DNA of 40,184 nucleotides from Rhodospirillaceae bacterium (lineage in GTDB: Bacteria > Pseudomonadota > Alphaproteobacteria > Rhodospirillales > JABHCV01): the NCBI GenBank assembly GCA_014382375.1, contig JACNJU010000059.1:1-40184 (forward strand), read 5' to 3'. Made by a program: the position numbers and the translations under genes. Below, in pieces: positions 1 to 8,164 of the stretch. The notes under the pieces were generated by a model, which saw only the letters and a list, made by a program, of their open reading frames with translations, was not told where the DNA came from and made no database searches. Within the stretch, counting starts at the first letter, position 1. Each line of letters begins with the position of its first letter.

Positions 1-1666
1 CAATAAATGTCGTGACCCCGTCGTCCTGCGCCTTGCAGGCAACCTTCAAGGCTTCGGTCAGATCTTCCGGCGTCTTCACCGAAACCCCTTTCAGGCCACA
101 CCCTTCGGCGACTTTGGCAAAACTCAAATCGGGGTTCAGCTCGGTGCCGACAAAGTTGTTGTCATACCACAGGATCGAATTCCGCTTTTCCGCGCCCCAC
201 TGGAAGTTACGGAAAATCACCATGGTGATGGCGGGCCATTCCTCGCGGCCGCAGGAAATCATCTCGTTCATGGAAATGCCGAAGGCACCGTCACCGGCAA
301 AGCCGACCACCGGCGTGTCCGGGTTGCCGATCTTGGCCCCGAGGATCGACGGGAAGCCATATCCGCACGGACCGAACAGGCCGGGAGCCAGATATTTACG
401 GCCCTCCTCGAAAGTCGGGTAGGCATTGCCAATGGCGCAGTTGTTACCAATATCACTGGACATGATAACGCCTTCGGGAAGTCCAGCCTGAATGGCGCGC
501 CAGGCCTGACGCGGCGACATCAGGTCGGCGTCGCGCTTGCGCGACTCTGCATTCCAGTCGGTGCCCGGATCATCGTCTTCATGGTCCATGCTGGAAAGCG
601 CCTGCAACCAGGATGACTTGGCCTGATGGATAGTTGCCTTGCGTTCTTCGCGGCCGGCATCGCCAGCAGTCGCGGAAAGCTGATCAAGGATTTGCTGGGC
701 CACCAGTTTGGCGTCACCGCAAATGCCGACGCTGACCTTCTTGGCCAACCCGATACGGTCTGAATTGATGTCGACCTGAATGATGCTTGCCTGGATCGGC
801 CAGTAATCGATGCCATAACCGGGTAAAGTAGAGAACGGATTGAGCCGGGTTCCCAAAGCCAGTACCACATCGGCCTTGGAAATCAGTTCCATGGCCGCTT
901 TCGAGCCGTTGTAACCAAGCGGCCCTGCGGCCAGCGGATGGCTGCCGGGAAAACTGTCATTGTGCTGGTAACCACTGGCAACCGGCGCATCAAGACGTTC
1001 GGCCAAAGCCTGACATTCAGCAATGGCGCCGCCGATAACAACACCGGCACCGGAAAGAATGACCGGGAATTTAGCCTCGGACAAAAGCTTCGCCGCTTCG
1101 GCAATGGCCGCGGCACCACCGGCGGGACGTTCCAGCCTGACGATCTGCGGCAGTTCGATATCGATCACCTGCGTCCAGAAATCGCGCGGCACGTTGATCT
1201 GGGCCGGGGCCGAGCCTCGGATCGCTTTTTCAATAACACGGTTAAGGACTTCACCGACCCGGGTCGCATGGCGCACTTCTTCCTGATAGCAGACCATGTC
1301 CTTAAACAGGGCCATTTGTTCGACTTCCTGAAAACCGCCCTGACCAATGGTCTTGTTAGCCGCCTGCGGGGTGACCAGTAACATTGGTGTGTGGTTCCAG
1401 TAAGCCGTCTTGACCGCCGTCACGAAGCCTGTGATGCCCGGTCCGTTCTGGGCTATCGCCATGGCCATCTTGCCGGTTGTCCGCGTATAGCCGTCACAAA
1501 TCAGGCCGCCGTTTGTTTCGTGAGCCACATCCCAGAAATTAATACCGGCCTTCGGGAACAGATCAGAAATCGGCATGAAAGCCGAACCAATGATCCCGAA
1601 CGCATGTTCGATGCCGTGCATCTGCAAGACTTTGACGAAGGCTTCTTCCGTGGTCATTTTGGTCAT
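1..1666 (-). CDS. xsc: Sulfoacetaldehyde acetyltransferase, C-terminus cut by window edge
   Basis: This thiamine-diphosphate enzyme converts sulfoacetaldehyde and phosphate into acetyl phosphate and sulfite, the desulfonation step of taurine and other C2-sulfonate degradation in the cytoplasm. The frame is open from the ATG at 1666 to base 2, giving 555 residues; the family is about 590-600 long, so roughly 40 C-terminal residues lie outside the window. Visible features are the N-terminal ThDP pyrimidine domain with the conserved glutamate near residue 50 (AHETNGG), a central domain, and the C-terminal ThDP/magnesium motif GDGAFGISMNEM near residue 458 followed by FRNFQW. AAGGAA lies 8 bases before the ATG; a second in-frame ATG is at 1657. 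The gene follows a MocR regulator on the same strand after 85 bases. A related acetolactate-synthase-type enzyme is the alternative, but the sequence and context favour Xsc. Confidence 0.88.
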   Translation of the reverse strand, partial: MTKMTTEEAFVKVLQMHGIEHAFGIIGSAFMPISDLFPKAGINFWDVAHETNGGLICDGYTRTTGKMAMAIAQNGPGITGFVTAVKTAYWNHTPMLLVTPQAANKTIGQGGFQEVEQMALFKDMVCYQEEVRHATRVGEVLNRVIEKAIRGSAPAQINVPRDFWTQVIDIELPQIVRLERPAGGAAAIAEAAKLLSEAKFPVILSGAGVVIGGAIAECQALAERLDAPVASGYQHNDSFPGSHPLAAGPLGYNGSKAAMELISKADVVLALGTRLNPFSTLPGYGIDYWPIQASIIQVDINSDRIGLAKKVSVGICGDAKLVAQQILDQLSATAGDAGREERKATIHQAKSSWLQALSSMDHEDDDPGTDWNAESRKRDADLMSPRQAWRAIQAGLPEGVIMSSDIGNNCAIGNAYPTFEEGRKYLAPGLFGPCGYGFPSILGAKIGNPDTPVVGFAGDGAFGISMNEMISCGREEWPAITMVIFRNFQWGAEKRNSILWYDNNFVGTELNPDLSFAKVAEGCGLKGVSVKTPEDLTEALKVACKAQDDGVTTFI

Positions 1667-1751
1667 GATCGATATTCCTTATCAAAACTATATTCTGAAA
1701 TGATTGATAGACAGCCTGTGCCCGGCAGCATAGGGCCAAATGCTGGCGATC

Positions 1752-3233
1752 TTATATGTCAGATGAAGAAGTGGTAAATTCCTTGATCAGGCTGGTAAGA
1801 ATGGCAATGCCCGGTTCGATACGCTCTATGGGAATGGCCGAAAAGCCAAGGCGGAAGTAATTCGCCGGAGCGCTGCTTGATGAGAAGAACACCCGACCGG
1901 GCTGGATGATCAAGCCCTTTTGCAAGGCTTCTTTGGCCAATTCGTCGGCGTCAAGGCCTTCGGGTCCCCTGATCCAGAAACTGCTGCCGCCGAAAGTCGG
2001 CACCCGGAACGAGTCAGGCAGATGTTTGGCCAGCGCCTCCCTCATGCACTGCCATCGTGCCCGGTAGGAACGGTGAAGACGATGCACCAGCGTGTCATAA
2101 TGGCCCAGCGAGAGAAACAGCGACACGGTGCGCTGGTTATTGTTGGGGGGATGCCTGAACATCAAACGGCGCAGGGCGCGGGCTTCCGCTATCAACCTGG
2201 GGTGGCCAACCAGATAACCAATGCGCAGTCCTGGAAAAACGGTTTTTGACAGGCTGCCCACGTATATAACCCGGTCATCGACATCCAGGGACTTGATCGC
2301 CGGTGTCGGTTCGTTGACATAATTGGCTTCCGGTTCGTAATCGTCCTCGATAATCAAAAAGCGTTTCTCGCGAGCTTTCTTAAGCAGCGCCTCGCGCCGG
2401 GCCAGCGGCAGTGTCACCGTCGTCGGCGACTGGTGGCTGGGGGTGACAAAAACATAATCGCAATCATCCAGACGCTGATCGACGGGAAGGCCTTCTTCAT
2501 CAACGGGAATGGGGACCAGATTTGGCGTCCTGAGAGAAAAAATATTACGCACATCCGGGTATCCCGGGTCTTCAAAAGCAACCGTGGTTTTTTCTGTCAT
2601 CAACAAATTGGCAAGCAGGTAAATGGCGTTCTGACCACCCAGGGTGACCAGTATCTGATCCGCATTGACGCGAATGCCCCGGCGCGGCAACAACCGCAAA
2701 CAGATCTGTTCCACCAGCAAGGCGTCGTCATCACAAAAAATATCGCAAGAGTCCTCCTCCATGGCCGTCTTGCTGAGGGCCTGACGCGAGCACTCGCGCC
2801 ATTCGGTCAGCGGAAACAAATCCTGATCGACCTGACCGTATGTGAAGGGATAGGGATAAGAGCGCCAATCACGCGGCAGGTCTATATTACGCTGGCTTGA
2901 GGGTTCAATCCCGAAACGGCCGCTCCAGTCCGGGGTGTCCTTGTGACCTGTTACCTGTCGGGGCGCTTTGCTTCTGCCATCAAGATTTTCACCACTGATG
3001 TAGTAACCGCTGCGTTCACGCGACGAAAGATAGCCGTCATCAACCAGACTTTGATAAGCCAGGGCGACGGTATTGCGCGATACGCCAAGCGTGGTTGACA
3101 TCTTGCGGCAAGAAGGCAGCGCCATGCCGGTGGCGAGATGGCCATCAAGAATGGCCGAAACCAACATTGTGCGGATTTGGGAATGGATACTAAGAGAATC
3201 ATTCCTGCGGATATGGAACAGTGAATCTCTCAC
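1752..3233 (-). CDS. MocR/GntR-type regulator with aminotransferase domain, TauR-like
   Basis: This 493-residue protein has a GntR winged helix-turn-helix at about residues 10-78 (PSCRKMSTTLGVSRNTV) and a fold-type I aminotransferase-like domain from about 125 to the end. The aminotransferase part keeps the PLP lysine K330 in SLSKTVFPGLRIGY and the EDDYE segment at 297-301, so it probably binds PLP as an effector sensor. The start is a GTG at 3233; AAGGA lies 7 bases upstream, supporting it over later ATGs. MocR proteins usually control neighbouring genes. xsc lies directly downstream and a transporter is divergent across about 100 bases. TauR, a MocR protein that activates taurine genes in other alphaproteobacteria, is therefore the best analogy. 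The assignment to sulfonate control is inferred from position, not from a recognised operator. Confidence 0.85.
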   Translation of the reverse strand: MRDSLFHIRRNDSLSIHSQIRTMLVSAILDGHLATGMALPSCRKMSTTLGVSRNTVALAYQSLVDDGYLSSRERSGYYISGENLDGRSKAPRQVTGHKDTPDWSGRFGIEPSSQRNIDLPRDWRSYPYPFTYGQVDQDLFPLTEWRECSRQALSKTAMEEDSCDIFCDDDALLVEQICLRLLPRRGIRVNADQILVTLGGQNAIYLLANLLMTEKTTVAFEDPGYPDVRNIFSLRTPNLVPIPVDEEGLPVDQRLDDCDYVFVTPSHQSPTTVTLPLARREALLKKAREKRFLIIEDDYEPEANYVNEPTPAIKSLDVDDRVIYVGSLSKTVFPGLRIGYLVGHPRLIAEARALRRLMFRHPPNNNQRTVSLFLSLGHYDTLVHRLHRSYRARWQCMREALAKHLPDSFRVPTFGGSSFWIRGPEGLDADELAKEALQKGLIIQPGRVFFSSSSAPANYFRLGFSAIPIERIEPGIAILTSLIKEFTTSSSDI

Positions 3234-3333
3234 AAAACGATCCTTAAATAATGACCCGCCTTACACAGGTTCCAGAGGGCACCCGATAATGTCAGCTTTC
3301 CATGAGGCTCGCAAATGTGTTTAAGGTGACGTC

Positions 3334-4209
3334 ATGATGTCTGACCATCCCTCCCATAGCACGGCGCGTACAGTGTTGTTGACGGCCACTGCCATGCTGG
3401 CCTTTGCCGCCAACTCGTTATTATGCAGGCAGGCTTTGGGGCAGGGGCTGATCGACGCCGCCACCTTTGCATCACTCAGAGTGATCGCAGGTGCGGCAAC
3501 GTTGATCCTGATTGTCATGGTCAGGCGAAGATCGCGCCAGCCCAGCACAGCAAACTGGCGATCTGCGGCGATGTTGTTTACCTACATGGTGTTTTTTTCA
3601 TTCGCCTACCTTTCCCTTGGCGCTGGCACAGGCGCCCTCATTCTTTTTGGTGCCGTTCAGTTGACCATGTTTGTTGTTGCCCTGCGCGGCGGCGAGCATT
3701 TTGCGAAATTGTCATGGGCCGGTCTTGCCCTGGCCGTTTTCGGACTGGTCTATCTGGTTTCCCCAGGCGTCACGGCGCCCGATCCCACAGGCGCCATCCT
3801 GATGGCCATCGCCGGTGTCGCGTGGGGAGCGTATTCCTTGTTGGGCAGGGGGGCGACCGACCCACTGGAGGCAACGGCCAGAAATTTCACCTATTGTGTG
3901 CCCTTGGTTCTGGTTGTCAGTCTGGTGTTCTGGCAGGATTTCAGCAGCAGCCCCACAGGTTTGATTCTGGCCGTCGCCTCCGGAGCGCTGGCGTCGGGAT
4001 GTGGCTATGTTGTCTGGTACGCGGTGCTGCCCGCTTTAAGTGCCACCCGTGCCGCCACTGTTCAGCTTTCGGTTCCCGCGATCGCTTCCTTTGGCGGGGT
4101 TGTCCTGTTGTCGGAAGATCTGACGCTGCGGCTGGTTCTGGCCTCGGCCGCGACTCTGGGTGGCGTCGCCATTGTGCTTGCACAGCGGGCGACCCGGGCG
4201 GCAGAATGA
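3334..4209 (+). CDS. DMT-superfamily (EamA) inner-membrane transporter
   Basis: The 291-residue protein is almost wholly hydrophobic and has two EamA repeats, at about residues 10-140 and 150-288, consistent with ten membrane helices in the cytoplasmic membrane. Family members export or import amino acids, purines and other small metabolites; the substrate cannot be read from sequence. AAGGTGA at 3323-3329 lies 4 bases before the ATG at 3334 and 7 bases before a second ATG at 3337, so either could be used. It is divergent from the MocR regulator and shares its roughly 100-base promoter region, suggesting it may be controlled by it and may carry a metabolite linked to sulfonate or amine use. 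It ends 88 bases before the acyl-CoA synthetase start. Confidence 0.85.
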   Translation: MMSDHPSHSTARTVLLTATAMLAFAANSLLCRQALGQGLIDAATFASLRVIAGAATLILIVMVRRRSRQPSTANWRSAAMLFTYMVFFSFAYLSLGAGTGALILFGAVQLTMFVVALRGGEHFAKLSWAGLALAVFGLVYLVSPGVTAPDPTGAILMAIAGVAWGAYSLLGRGATDPLEATARNFTYCVPLVLVVSLVFWQDFSSSPTGLILAVASGALASGCGYVVWYAVLPALSATRAATVQLSVPAIASFGGVVLLSEDLTLRLVLASAATLGGVAIVLAQRATRAAE

Positions 4210-4297
4210 ATCCTGTTTTTACAGGTAACGGAGGTGCTTGCCTGATTTTATCAAATTCCATAACCTCCTTACACACACAGGAAAAGTTTCCGGGCTT

Positions 4298-5830
4298 ATG
4301 AACATTGGTACTCTTTTACCCCGCCATGCCAGATACCGGCCAGATCATTTAGGCTTCGTTATTGATGATCAGCGCCTGAGTTTTCGCGCCTTTAACAAGC
4401 ACGTTAATTGCCTGAGCAATGCCCTGCTGGCCCAAGGTCTGAAAAAGGGCGATCACGTGTTTGCCGTGCTCTCCAACAGTTTTGAATTAATGACCCTATA
4501 CTGGATGGCCGCCAAAACCGGTATCGTCATTGTCCCGGCCAGCACCTTGCTGCAGGCGGCGGGCCTGCAATCCCTAATCGCCAATTCGGACGCCGCCATG
4601 GTTTTCGCCGATGTCCGTTTCGCAGAGACTTTAAAGGATATTCGAGGCGACCTGGGTGACGTCCGCAACGATGGATACATTCTGGTCGGCGGCGATGGGT
4701 CGTCCCATGACGGATTTCGCACCTATGCCCAATTGATCGAAGGCGCGCCGGGAAGCGAGCCTCCCGAAGCGGGCCTGTGCGACGACGATACCTACAACAT
4801 CATGTACACCAGCGGCACCACCGGCGATCCCAAGGGGATCATTCACACCCATTATGTGCGCGGCCACTATTGCACCACCTTTGCCTCGAGTTTCCGGATG
4901 CACCCTGAAAGCATTGTCCTGCATGCAGGCTCCATTGCTTTTAACGGGGCCATGCTTGACCTGATGCCATGGATGTATGTGGGTTGCACTTACATCCTGC
5001 ATCGCGCCTTCGATGCCAAGGCTGTTCTCGATGGCATTGAGGCCGAGAAGGTGACCCATATTGTTCTGGTGCCCGCGCAAATTATCGAGATCGTCAATCA
5101 CCCTGAATTTGATCCGTCCCGGTTGTCTTCCCTTGAGATGATCCTGTCCGTCGGCGCACCTTTGCCCCTGACCTATAAGGAAGATCTCAACAAAGCCCTG
5201 CCGGGGCGCTTTTATGAGCTGTACGGACTGACCGAAGGCATGTGCACCGTTCTGGATTGCAAGGATTCCATGACCAAGACCGGCTCCGTCGGAGTGCCGC
5301 CGCCCTTGTTTGAGGTCAAAATTATTGACCCCCAGGGCATTGAACTGCCAGCCGGTGAGATCGGCGAGATTTGTGGCCGTTCGCCGATGATGATGCCCGG
5401 CTATTACAAACGCCCGGACTTGACCGAAAGTGCCATTGTCGATGGCTGGCTGCTGACCGGAGACGTCGGCTATGTGGACGATGACGGCTTTCTTTTCCTC
5501 GTCGACCGCATCAAGGACATGATTATTTCAGGCGGGGTGAATGTCTATCCAAAAGATATTGAAGAAGTCCTGGGTGGTCATGACGACATCATCGAGGCCG
5601 CCGTCTTCGGCGTTCCGGATGAAAAATGGGGCGAGAAGCCGGTTGCTGCCGTGCGCCTGAAAGATGGCAGCGCCAGCGACGCCCAGGCTTTAATCAAATG
5701 GACAAACAACCATGTCGGTGCCAAATTTCAGCGGCTGGCCGACCTTCTGATCCTCGATGAATTCCCAAGGAATATGGCCGGTAAAACCCTTAAACGTGAA
5801 ATACGCCAGCGCTATGTGGAGGCACTGTGA
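4298..5830 (+). CDS. Acyl-CoA synthetase of the AMP-forming (ANL) family
   Basis: The enzyme activates a carboxylic acid through an acyl-adenylate and transfers it to coenzyme A. From the ATG at 4298 it has 510 residues. It shows the ATP-binding loop YTSGTTGDPKG (about 170-180), YGLTEG, the hinge region GWLLTGDVG ... DRIKDMIISGGVNVYPKDIEE, and the C-terminal catalytic lysine in NMAGKTLKRE (about K496). The open frame reaches back to a TTG at 4238, but those 20 residues look non-coding and the TTG sits too close to the GGAGG at 4230-4234. The start remains uncertain because only a weak AGGAAAA precedes 4298. The acid substrate is unknown; fatty or cyclic acids are both possible. A truncated short-chain dehydrogenase overlaps its stop, suggesting a former operon. 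Confidence 0.88.
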   Translation: MNIGTLLPRHARYRPDHLGFVIDDQRLSFRAFNKHVNCLSNALLAQGLKKGDHVFAVLSNSFELMTLYWMAAKTGIVIVPASTLLQAAGLQSLIANSDAAMVFADVRFAETLKDIRGDLGDVRNDGYILVGGDGSSHDGFRTYAQLIEGAPGSEPPEAGLCDDDTYNIMYTSGTTGDPKGIIHTHYVRGHYCTTFASSFRMHPESIVLHAGSIAFNGAMLDLMPWMYVGCTYILHRAFDAKAVLDGIEAEKVTHIVLVPAQIIEIVNHPEFDPSRLSSLEMILSVGAPLPLTYKEDLNKALPGRFYELYGLTEGMCTVLDCKDSMTKTGSVGVPPPLFEVKIIDPQGIELPAGEIGEICGRSPMMMPGYYKRPDLTESAIVDGWLLTGDVGYVDDDGFLFLVDRIKDMIISGGVNVYPKDIEEVLGGHDDIIEAAVFGVPDEKWGEKPVAAVRLKDGSASDAQALIKWTNNHVGAKFQRLADLLILDEFPRNMAGKTLKREIRQRYVEAL

Positions 5831-5940
5831 ACAAACTGACAGGAAAATCGGCACTGGCGACAGGTTCGGGGCGAGGTATCGGCCGCGCCCTGGCATTCGT
5901 GACGTCATCGGCAGACCGCTGGCATTTTATCTTGGCTTAA
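5827..5940 (+). pseudogene. Short-chain dehydrogenase/reductase stub
   Basis: A GTG at 5827 overlaps the stop of the acyl-CoA synthetase in the GTGA arrangement used by coupled genes. It opens a 37-codon frame beginning VNKLTGKSALATGSGRGIGR, which is the N-terminus and dinucleotide-binding TGxxxGIG motif of a classical SDR. The frame leaves SDR sequence at about codon 23 and stops with TAA at 5938-5940, where an SDR would continue for some 220 residues. The rest of the gene is not in the following sequence. This is a deletion remnant of an oxidoreductase once translated after the ligase. An 8-base direct repeat, CTGGCATT at 5890-5897 and 5919-5926, lies at the break point. Confidence 0.7.
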
Positions 5941-6065
5941 GCGGCGCGAAATACGAAGAGCGGGTGCGAGAATTACTTAATATGATCGAGCTTGACCCGG
6001 ACGTCTTCATTGACCGCTACCCCGGCGAATTTTCGGGCGGCCAGAAGCCGCGGGTTTGTATCTCC
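5905..6065 (+). pseudogene. ABC-transporter ATPase fragment, osmoprotectant-type
   Basis: In the frame of base 5907 the sequence reads as a piece of an ABC ATPase: RPLAFYLGL, then ERVRELLNMIELDPD, then DRYPGEFSGGQKPRV, which carries the LSGGQ-type signature in degenerate form (FSGGQ). The spacing and wording resemble glycine betaine/proline transporter ATPases of the OpuA/ProV type, where the segment lies just before Walker B. There is no Walker A upstream, and after GGQKPRV the translation becomes meaningless, so only about 50 codons remain. The segment is joined directly to the SDR stub. It cannot make a working ATPase. Confidence 0.65.
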
Positions 6066-6188
6066 ATTCATTGCGCGGTGTCATTCCTGCCCCTGATCAT
6101 TATATATTGCCGGTGCCTAACGTCTGTTAATTTAATGCAAGCACGGCCACAGCAATGCCTAATACCGCCCTTGTATTTTAGCTGAATG

Positions 6189-6197
6189 TGATATACT
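6189..6197 (+). promoter_or_regulatory. Putative extended -10 promoter for serB
   Basis: TGATATACT fits the extended -10 consensus (TG-n-TATAAT with one mismatch). TTGTAT at 6171-6176 could be a weak -35, with a short spacer of 15 bases. Initiation about 7 bases downstream of the -10 would leave almost no leader before the serB ATG at 6211, which agrees with the absence of a ribosome binding site there. Confidence 0.4.
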
Positions 6198-6210
6198 TCG
6201 AACCATTCTG

Positions 6211-7107
6211 ATGACTTCCCACGCCCTCACCCTGATCGGCAATGCCGAAACAAATCCGCTAAAGTCCGCCCATATTGAGCGTGTCTGCCAGCGTCTGGAA
6301 ATCCCTGCCGAGCCCCATTGGCTGGCCGAGGCTGAAGCGTGTGATCTTTTCATGGATACCCCCCTGGCCGCTTTGGAGATTGCCGAACAGGCCCGCGAGG
6401 CCCTGGCGGGTATGGCCATTGATGCGGTCTGCAACGCCGCCCAGGGACGTCGCAAAAAACTTCTTATTTCCGATATGGATTCAACGGTCATTGATCAGGA
6501 ATGCATTGACGAGTTGGGCGATGCTTTTGGTGTTGGCCCACAAATCAGGGAAATTACCACCGCCGTGATTAACGGCGAGATCAATTTTTCAGAAGCCCTG
6601 CGCAAACGAATGTTGCTGATGAAGGGGATGGACCAGCATCTGCTTGAAAGCGTCTACCGGAATCGCCTTACCATTAAGGCAGGGGCGCGCCTACTGGTTC
6701 AAACCATGGCCCATCACGGAGCGTATTGCATTTTGGTGTCAGGGGGTTTCAGCTTTTTCACCAGCCGCATTGCGGAACGGCTCGGCTTTGATGAAGACAG
6801 GGGAAACGAGCTGATCTTTGAAGACGGCAGGTTAACCGGCACCGTTGAAGAACCGGTACTGGGCAGAATCGCAAAGCTTGCGATCCTAAAAGATTTATGT
6901 GCGCAAAAGGACCTGCAGCTTGCCGATGTGCTGGCCGTCGGTGACGGGGCCAACGATATCAAAATGATACAAGCCGCCGGGCTTGGCGTCGCCATTCACG
7001 CATCTGAAAGTCTGAAAGAAGTCGCCAACGCCTGCATCGACCACGGCGACCTGAGTGCGCTTTTATATATTCAGGGATTTCACAAGTCGGAATTTGTCCT
7101 GACCTAA
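6211..7107 (+). CDS. serB: Phosphoserine phosphatase
   Basis: SerB hydrolyses O-phospho-L-serine to serine, the last step of the phosphorylated serine pathway. The 298-residue protein has an N-terminal regulatory-type region (about 1-80) followed by an HAD phosphatase domain. Motif I is SDMDSTVIDQE with nucleophile D88 and acid/base D90. Motif II is LVSGGFSFF, and the late motif is GDGANDIKM near residue 245, with the glycine-rich DGAND loop typical of SerB. No Shine-Dalgarno sequence precedes the ATG at 6211; a near-leaderless message is likely. The stop overlaps by three bases the stop of the convergent Cys-rich gene, leaving no room for a terminator between them. Confidence 0.95.
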   Translation: MTSHALTLIGNAETNPLKSAHIERVCQRLEIPAEPHWLAEAEACDLFMDTPLAALEIAEQAREALAGMAIDAVCNAAQGRRKKLLISDMDSTVIDQECIDELGDAFGVGPQIREITTAVINGEINFSEALRKRMLLMKGMDQHLLESVYRNRLTIKAGARLLVQTMAHHGAYCILVSGGFSFFTSRIAERLGFDEDRGNELIFEDGRLTGTVEEPVLGRIAKLAILKDLCAQKDLQLADVLAVGDGANDIKMIQAAGLGVAIHASESLKEVANACIDHGDLSALLYIQGFHKSEFVLT

Positions 7108-7403
7108 AGACACGACATTTGCAGCGCCTTGCATTCCTTGTGGCAAGCGCTCGGCTGGCCGATTTTTTCCTTGCCGCATTTTGACCGACAGGCTTTGACC
7201 TCGCCCTTGCAATCGCGCATTCCGGCTGGCTTTTGTTTGATCATCGCCGAACCGCAGCGGGTTTTACAGGTTGCCTTGTTGGTATCGGAATTACCGCCTT
7301 CGTAACTGATACATTTTTCCATGCACTGCAGAAGTGTCTCCGCGCGGACGCTTTCAAACGACAACAGCGATAGCAGCAAACCGGCAATAATAAACAGCCG
7401 CAT
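7104..7403 (-). CDS. Small secreted cysteine-rich protein with repeated CX3C motifs
   Basis: This 99-residue protein starts with a clear signal peptide (MRLFIIAGLLLSLLSFESVRA, likely cut after residue 21). The mature part is basic and carries ten cysteines at 27, 31, 46, 50, 65, 72, 76, 87, 91 and 98. Eight of them form four CX3C pairs arranged as two twin-CX3C units, with gaps of 14 and 10 residues between pairs, plus C65 and C98. Such spacing suits disulfide-stapled helical hairpins in the periplasm or metal binding. AAGGGAG lies 6 bases before the ATG, so it is probably a real, well-translated gene. It is convergent with serB. I do not recognise a named family; function is unknown. Confidence 0.72.
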   Translation of the reverse strand: MRLFIIAGLLLSLLSFESVRAETLLQCMEKCISYEGGNSDTNKATCKTRCGSAMIKQKPAGMRDCKGEVKACRSKCGKEKIGQPSACHKECKALQMSCL

Positions 7404-7454
7404 TGAACACTCCCTTCATTGAGAAGAGCTACTGTAACAGTTCAGGCCACGACT

Positions 7455-8159
7455 TTAAAGATGGCCATGTAACTGCCGCAAAAATGCGACATCAACATGG
7501 TCGGGCTCATCCAGATTATCCTGTACGACAAGTGCGCCGGTAAAGTCATGGTTTTTGGTGTAGGGGCATGGCGTGACGATGGTTGCAAGCCCGGCCGCCG
7601 TTGCCGCCTTAAGTCCGTTGGCACTGTCTTCAAAGGCCAGGCACTGTGATGGCTCAAGCCCCAGACGGTCGAGCGCCCAAAGATAGACATCCGGGGCCGG
7701 TTTCAGGTTTTCAACACAGTCACCGGCTCCAATAACGGCGAACCAGTCCAGCGCCGCCGCCCCCAAGGTGCTTTCAATAAGAGACTGAAAATTAACCGGC
7801 GTCGTTGTTGTTGCAATGGCCAGGGTCAATCCTTCGGACCGGGCCTCACCCAACAGGCGCTCAACACCGGATCGTAAGGGAACACGCCCGGCCTGCATGG
7901 CCTCTACATAAAACGTCGTCTTGCTTTTATGCAAATCGGCAATGTCCTGATCGTCCAGCAAGGGCCTTTTGCTTTGCTCCAGAAAAAAGCGCATACGCGC
8001 CTGACCACCAGTCACCGCCAACAGACGGGTGTACAAATCCTGATCCCAGTGCCAATCAAGGCCAGCGGCGGCAAACGCCCGATTAAAGGCTTGCCGATGG
8101 GCTTCTTCCGTATCAGCCAACGTGCCATCAACATCAAAAATCAAGGCCGACAGTGTCAT
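7455..8159 (-). CDS. HAD-superfamily phosphatase, CbbY/phosphoglycolate-phosphatase-like
   Basis: The protein is a haloacid-dehalogenase-type hydrolase of 234 residues from the ATG at 8159. Motif I is LIFDVDGTLADTEE (D9 and D11). A helical cap with several aromatic residues follows. The lysine motif is NLKPAPDVY and the acidic motif is AFEDSANGLKAA. The first residues, MTLSALIFDVDGTLADTEE, are typical of CbbY-type proteins, which act on sugar phosphates. The frame extends to a TTG at 8168 that overlaps the YjbQ stop; I prefer the ATG because family members start there. It is the last gene of the minus-strand run that begins with the SCO1-like gene. Substrate is unknown. Confidence 0.85.
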   Translation of the reverse strand: MTLSALIFDVDGTLADTEEAHRQAFNRAFAAAGLDWHWDQDLYTRLLAVTGGQARMRFFLEQSKRPLLDDQDIADLHKSKTTFYVEAMQAGRVPLRSGVERLLGEARSEGLTLAIATTTTPVNFQSLIESTLGAAALDWFAVIGAGDCVENLKPAPDVYLWALDRLGLEPSQCLAFEDSANGLKAATAAGLATIVTPCPYTKNHDFTGALVVQDNLDEPDHVDVAFLRQLHGHL

Positions 8160-8164
8160 GACTT

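Noticed and set aside
1720-1750. Hairpin CAGCAT...ATGCTG after the MocR stop as a terminator
   Set aside because: Six-base stem with no T tract; xsc follows on the same strand and could be co-transcribed.
4238-4297. TTG start at 4238 for the acyl-CoA synthetase
   Set aside because: The extra 20 residues do not resemble the family and the GGAGG is too close to the TTG.
3423-4301. 292-codon frame overlapping the DMT transporter
   Set aside because: The transporter frame has clear EamA repeats and a ribosome binding site; this frame is Cys/Arg-rich and domain-free.
7431-7441. Short palindrome ACTGT-A-ACAGT upstream of the Cys-rich gene
   Set aside because: Eleven bases, no second copy in the window and no known regulator match; too likely by chance.
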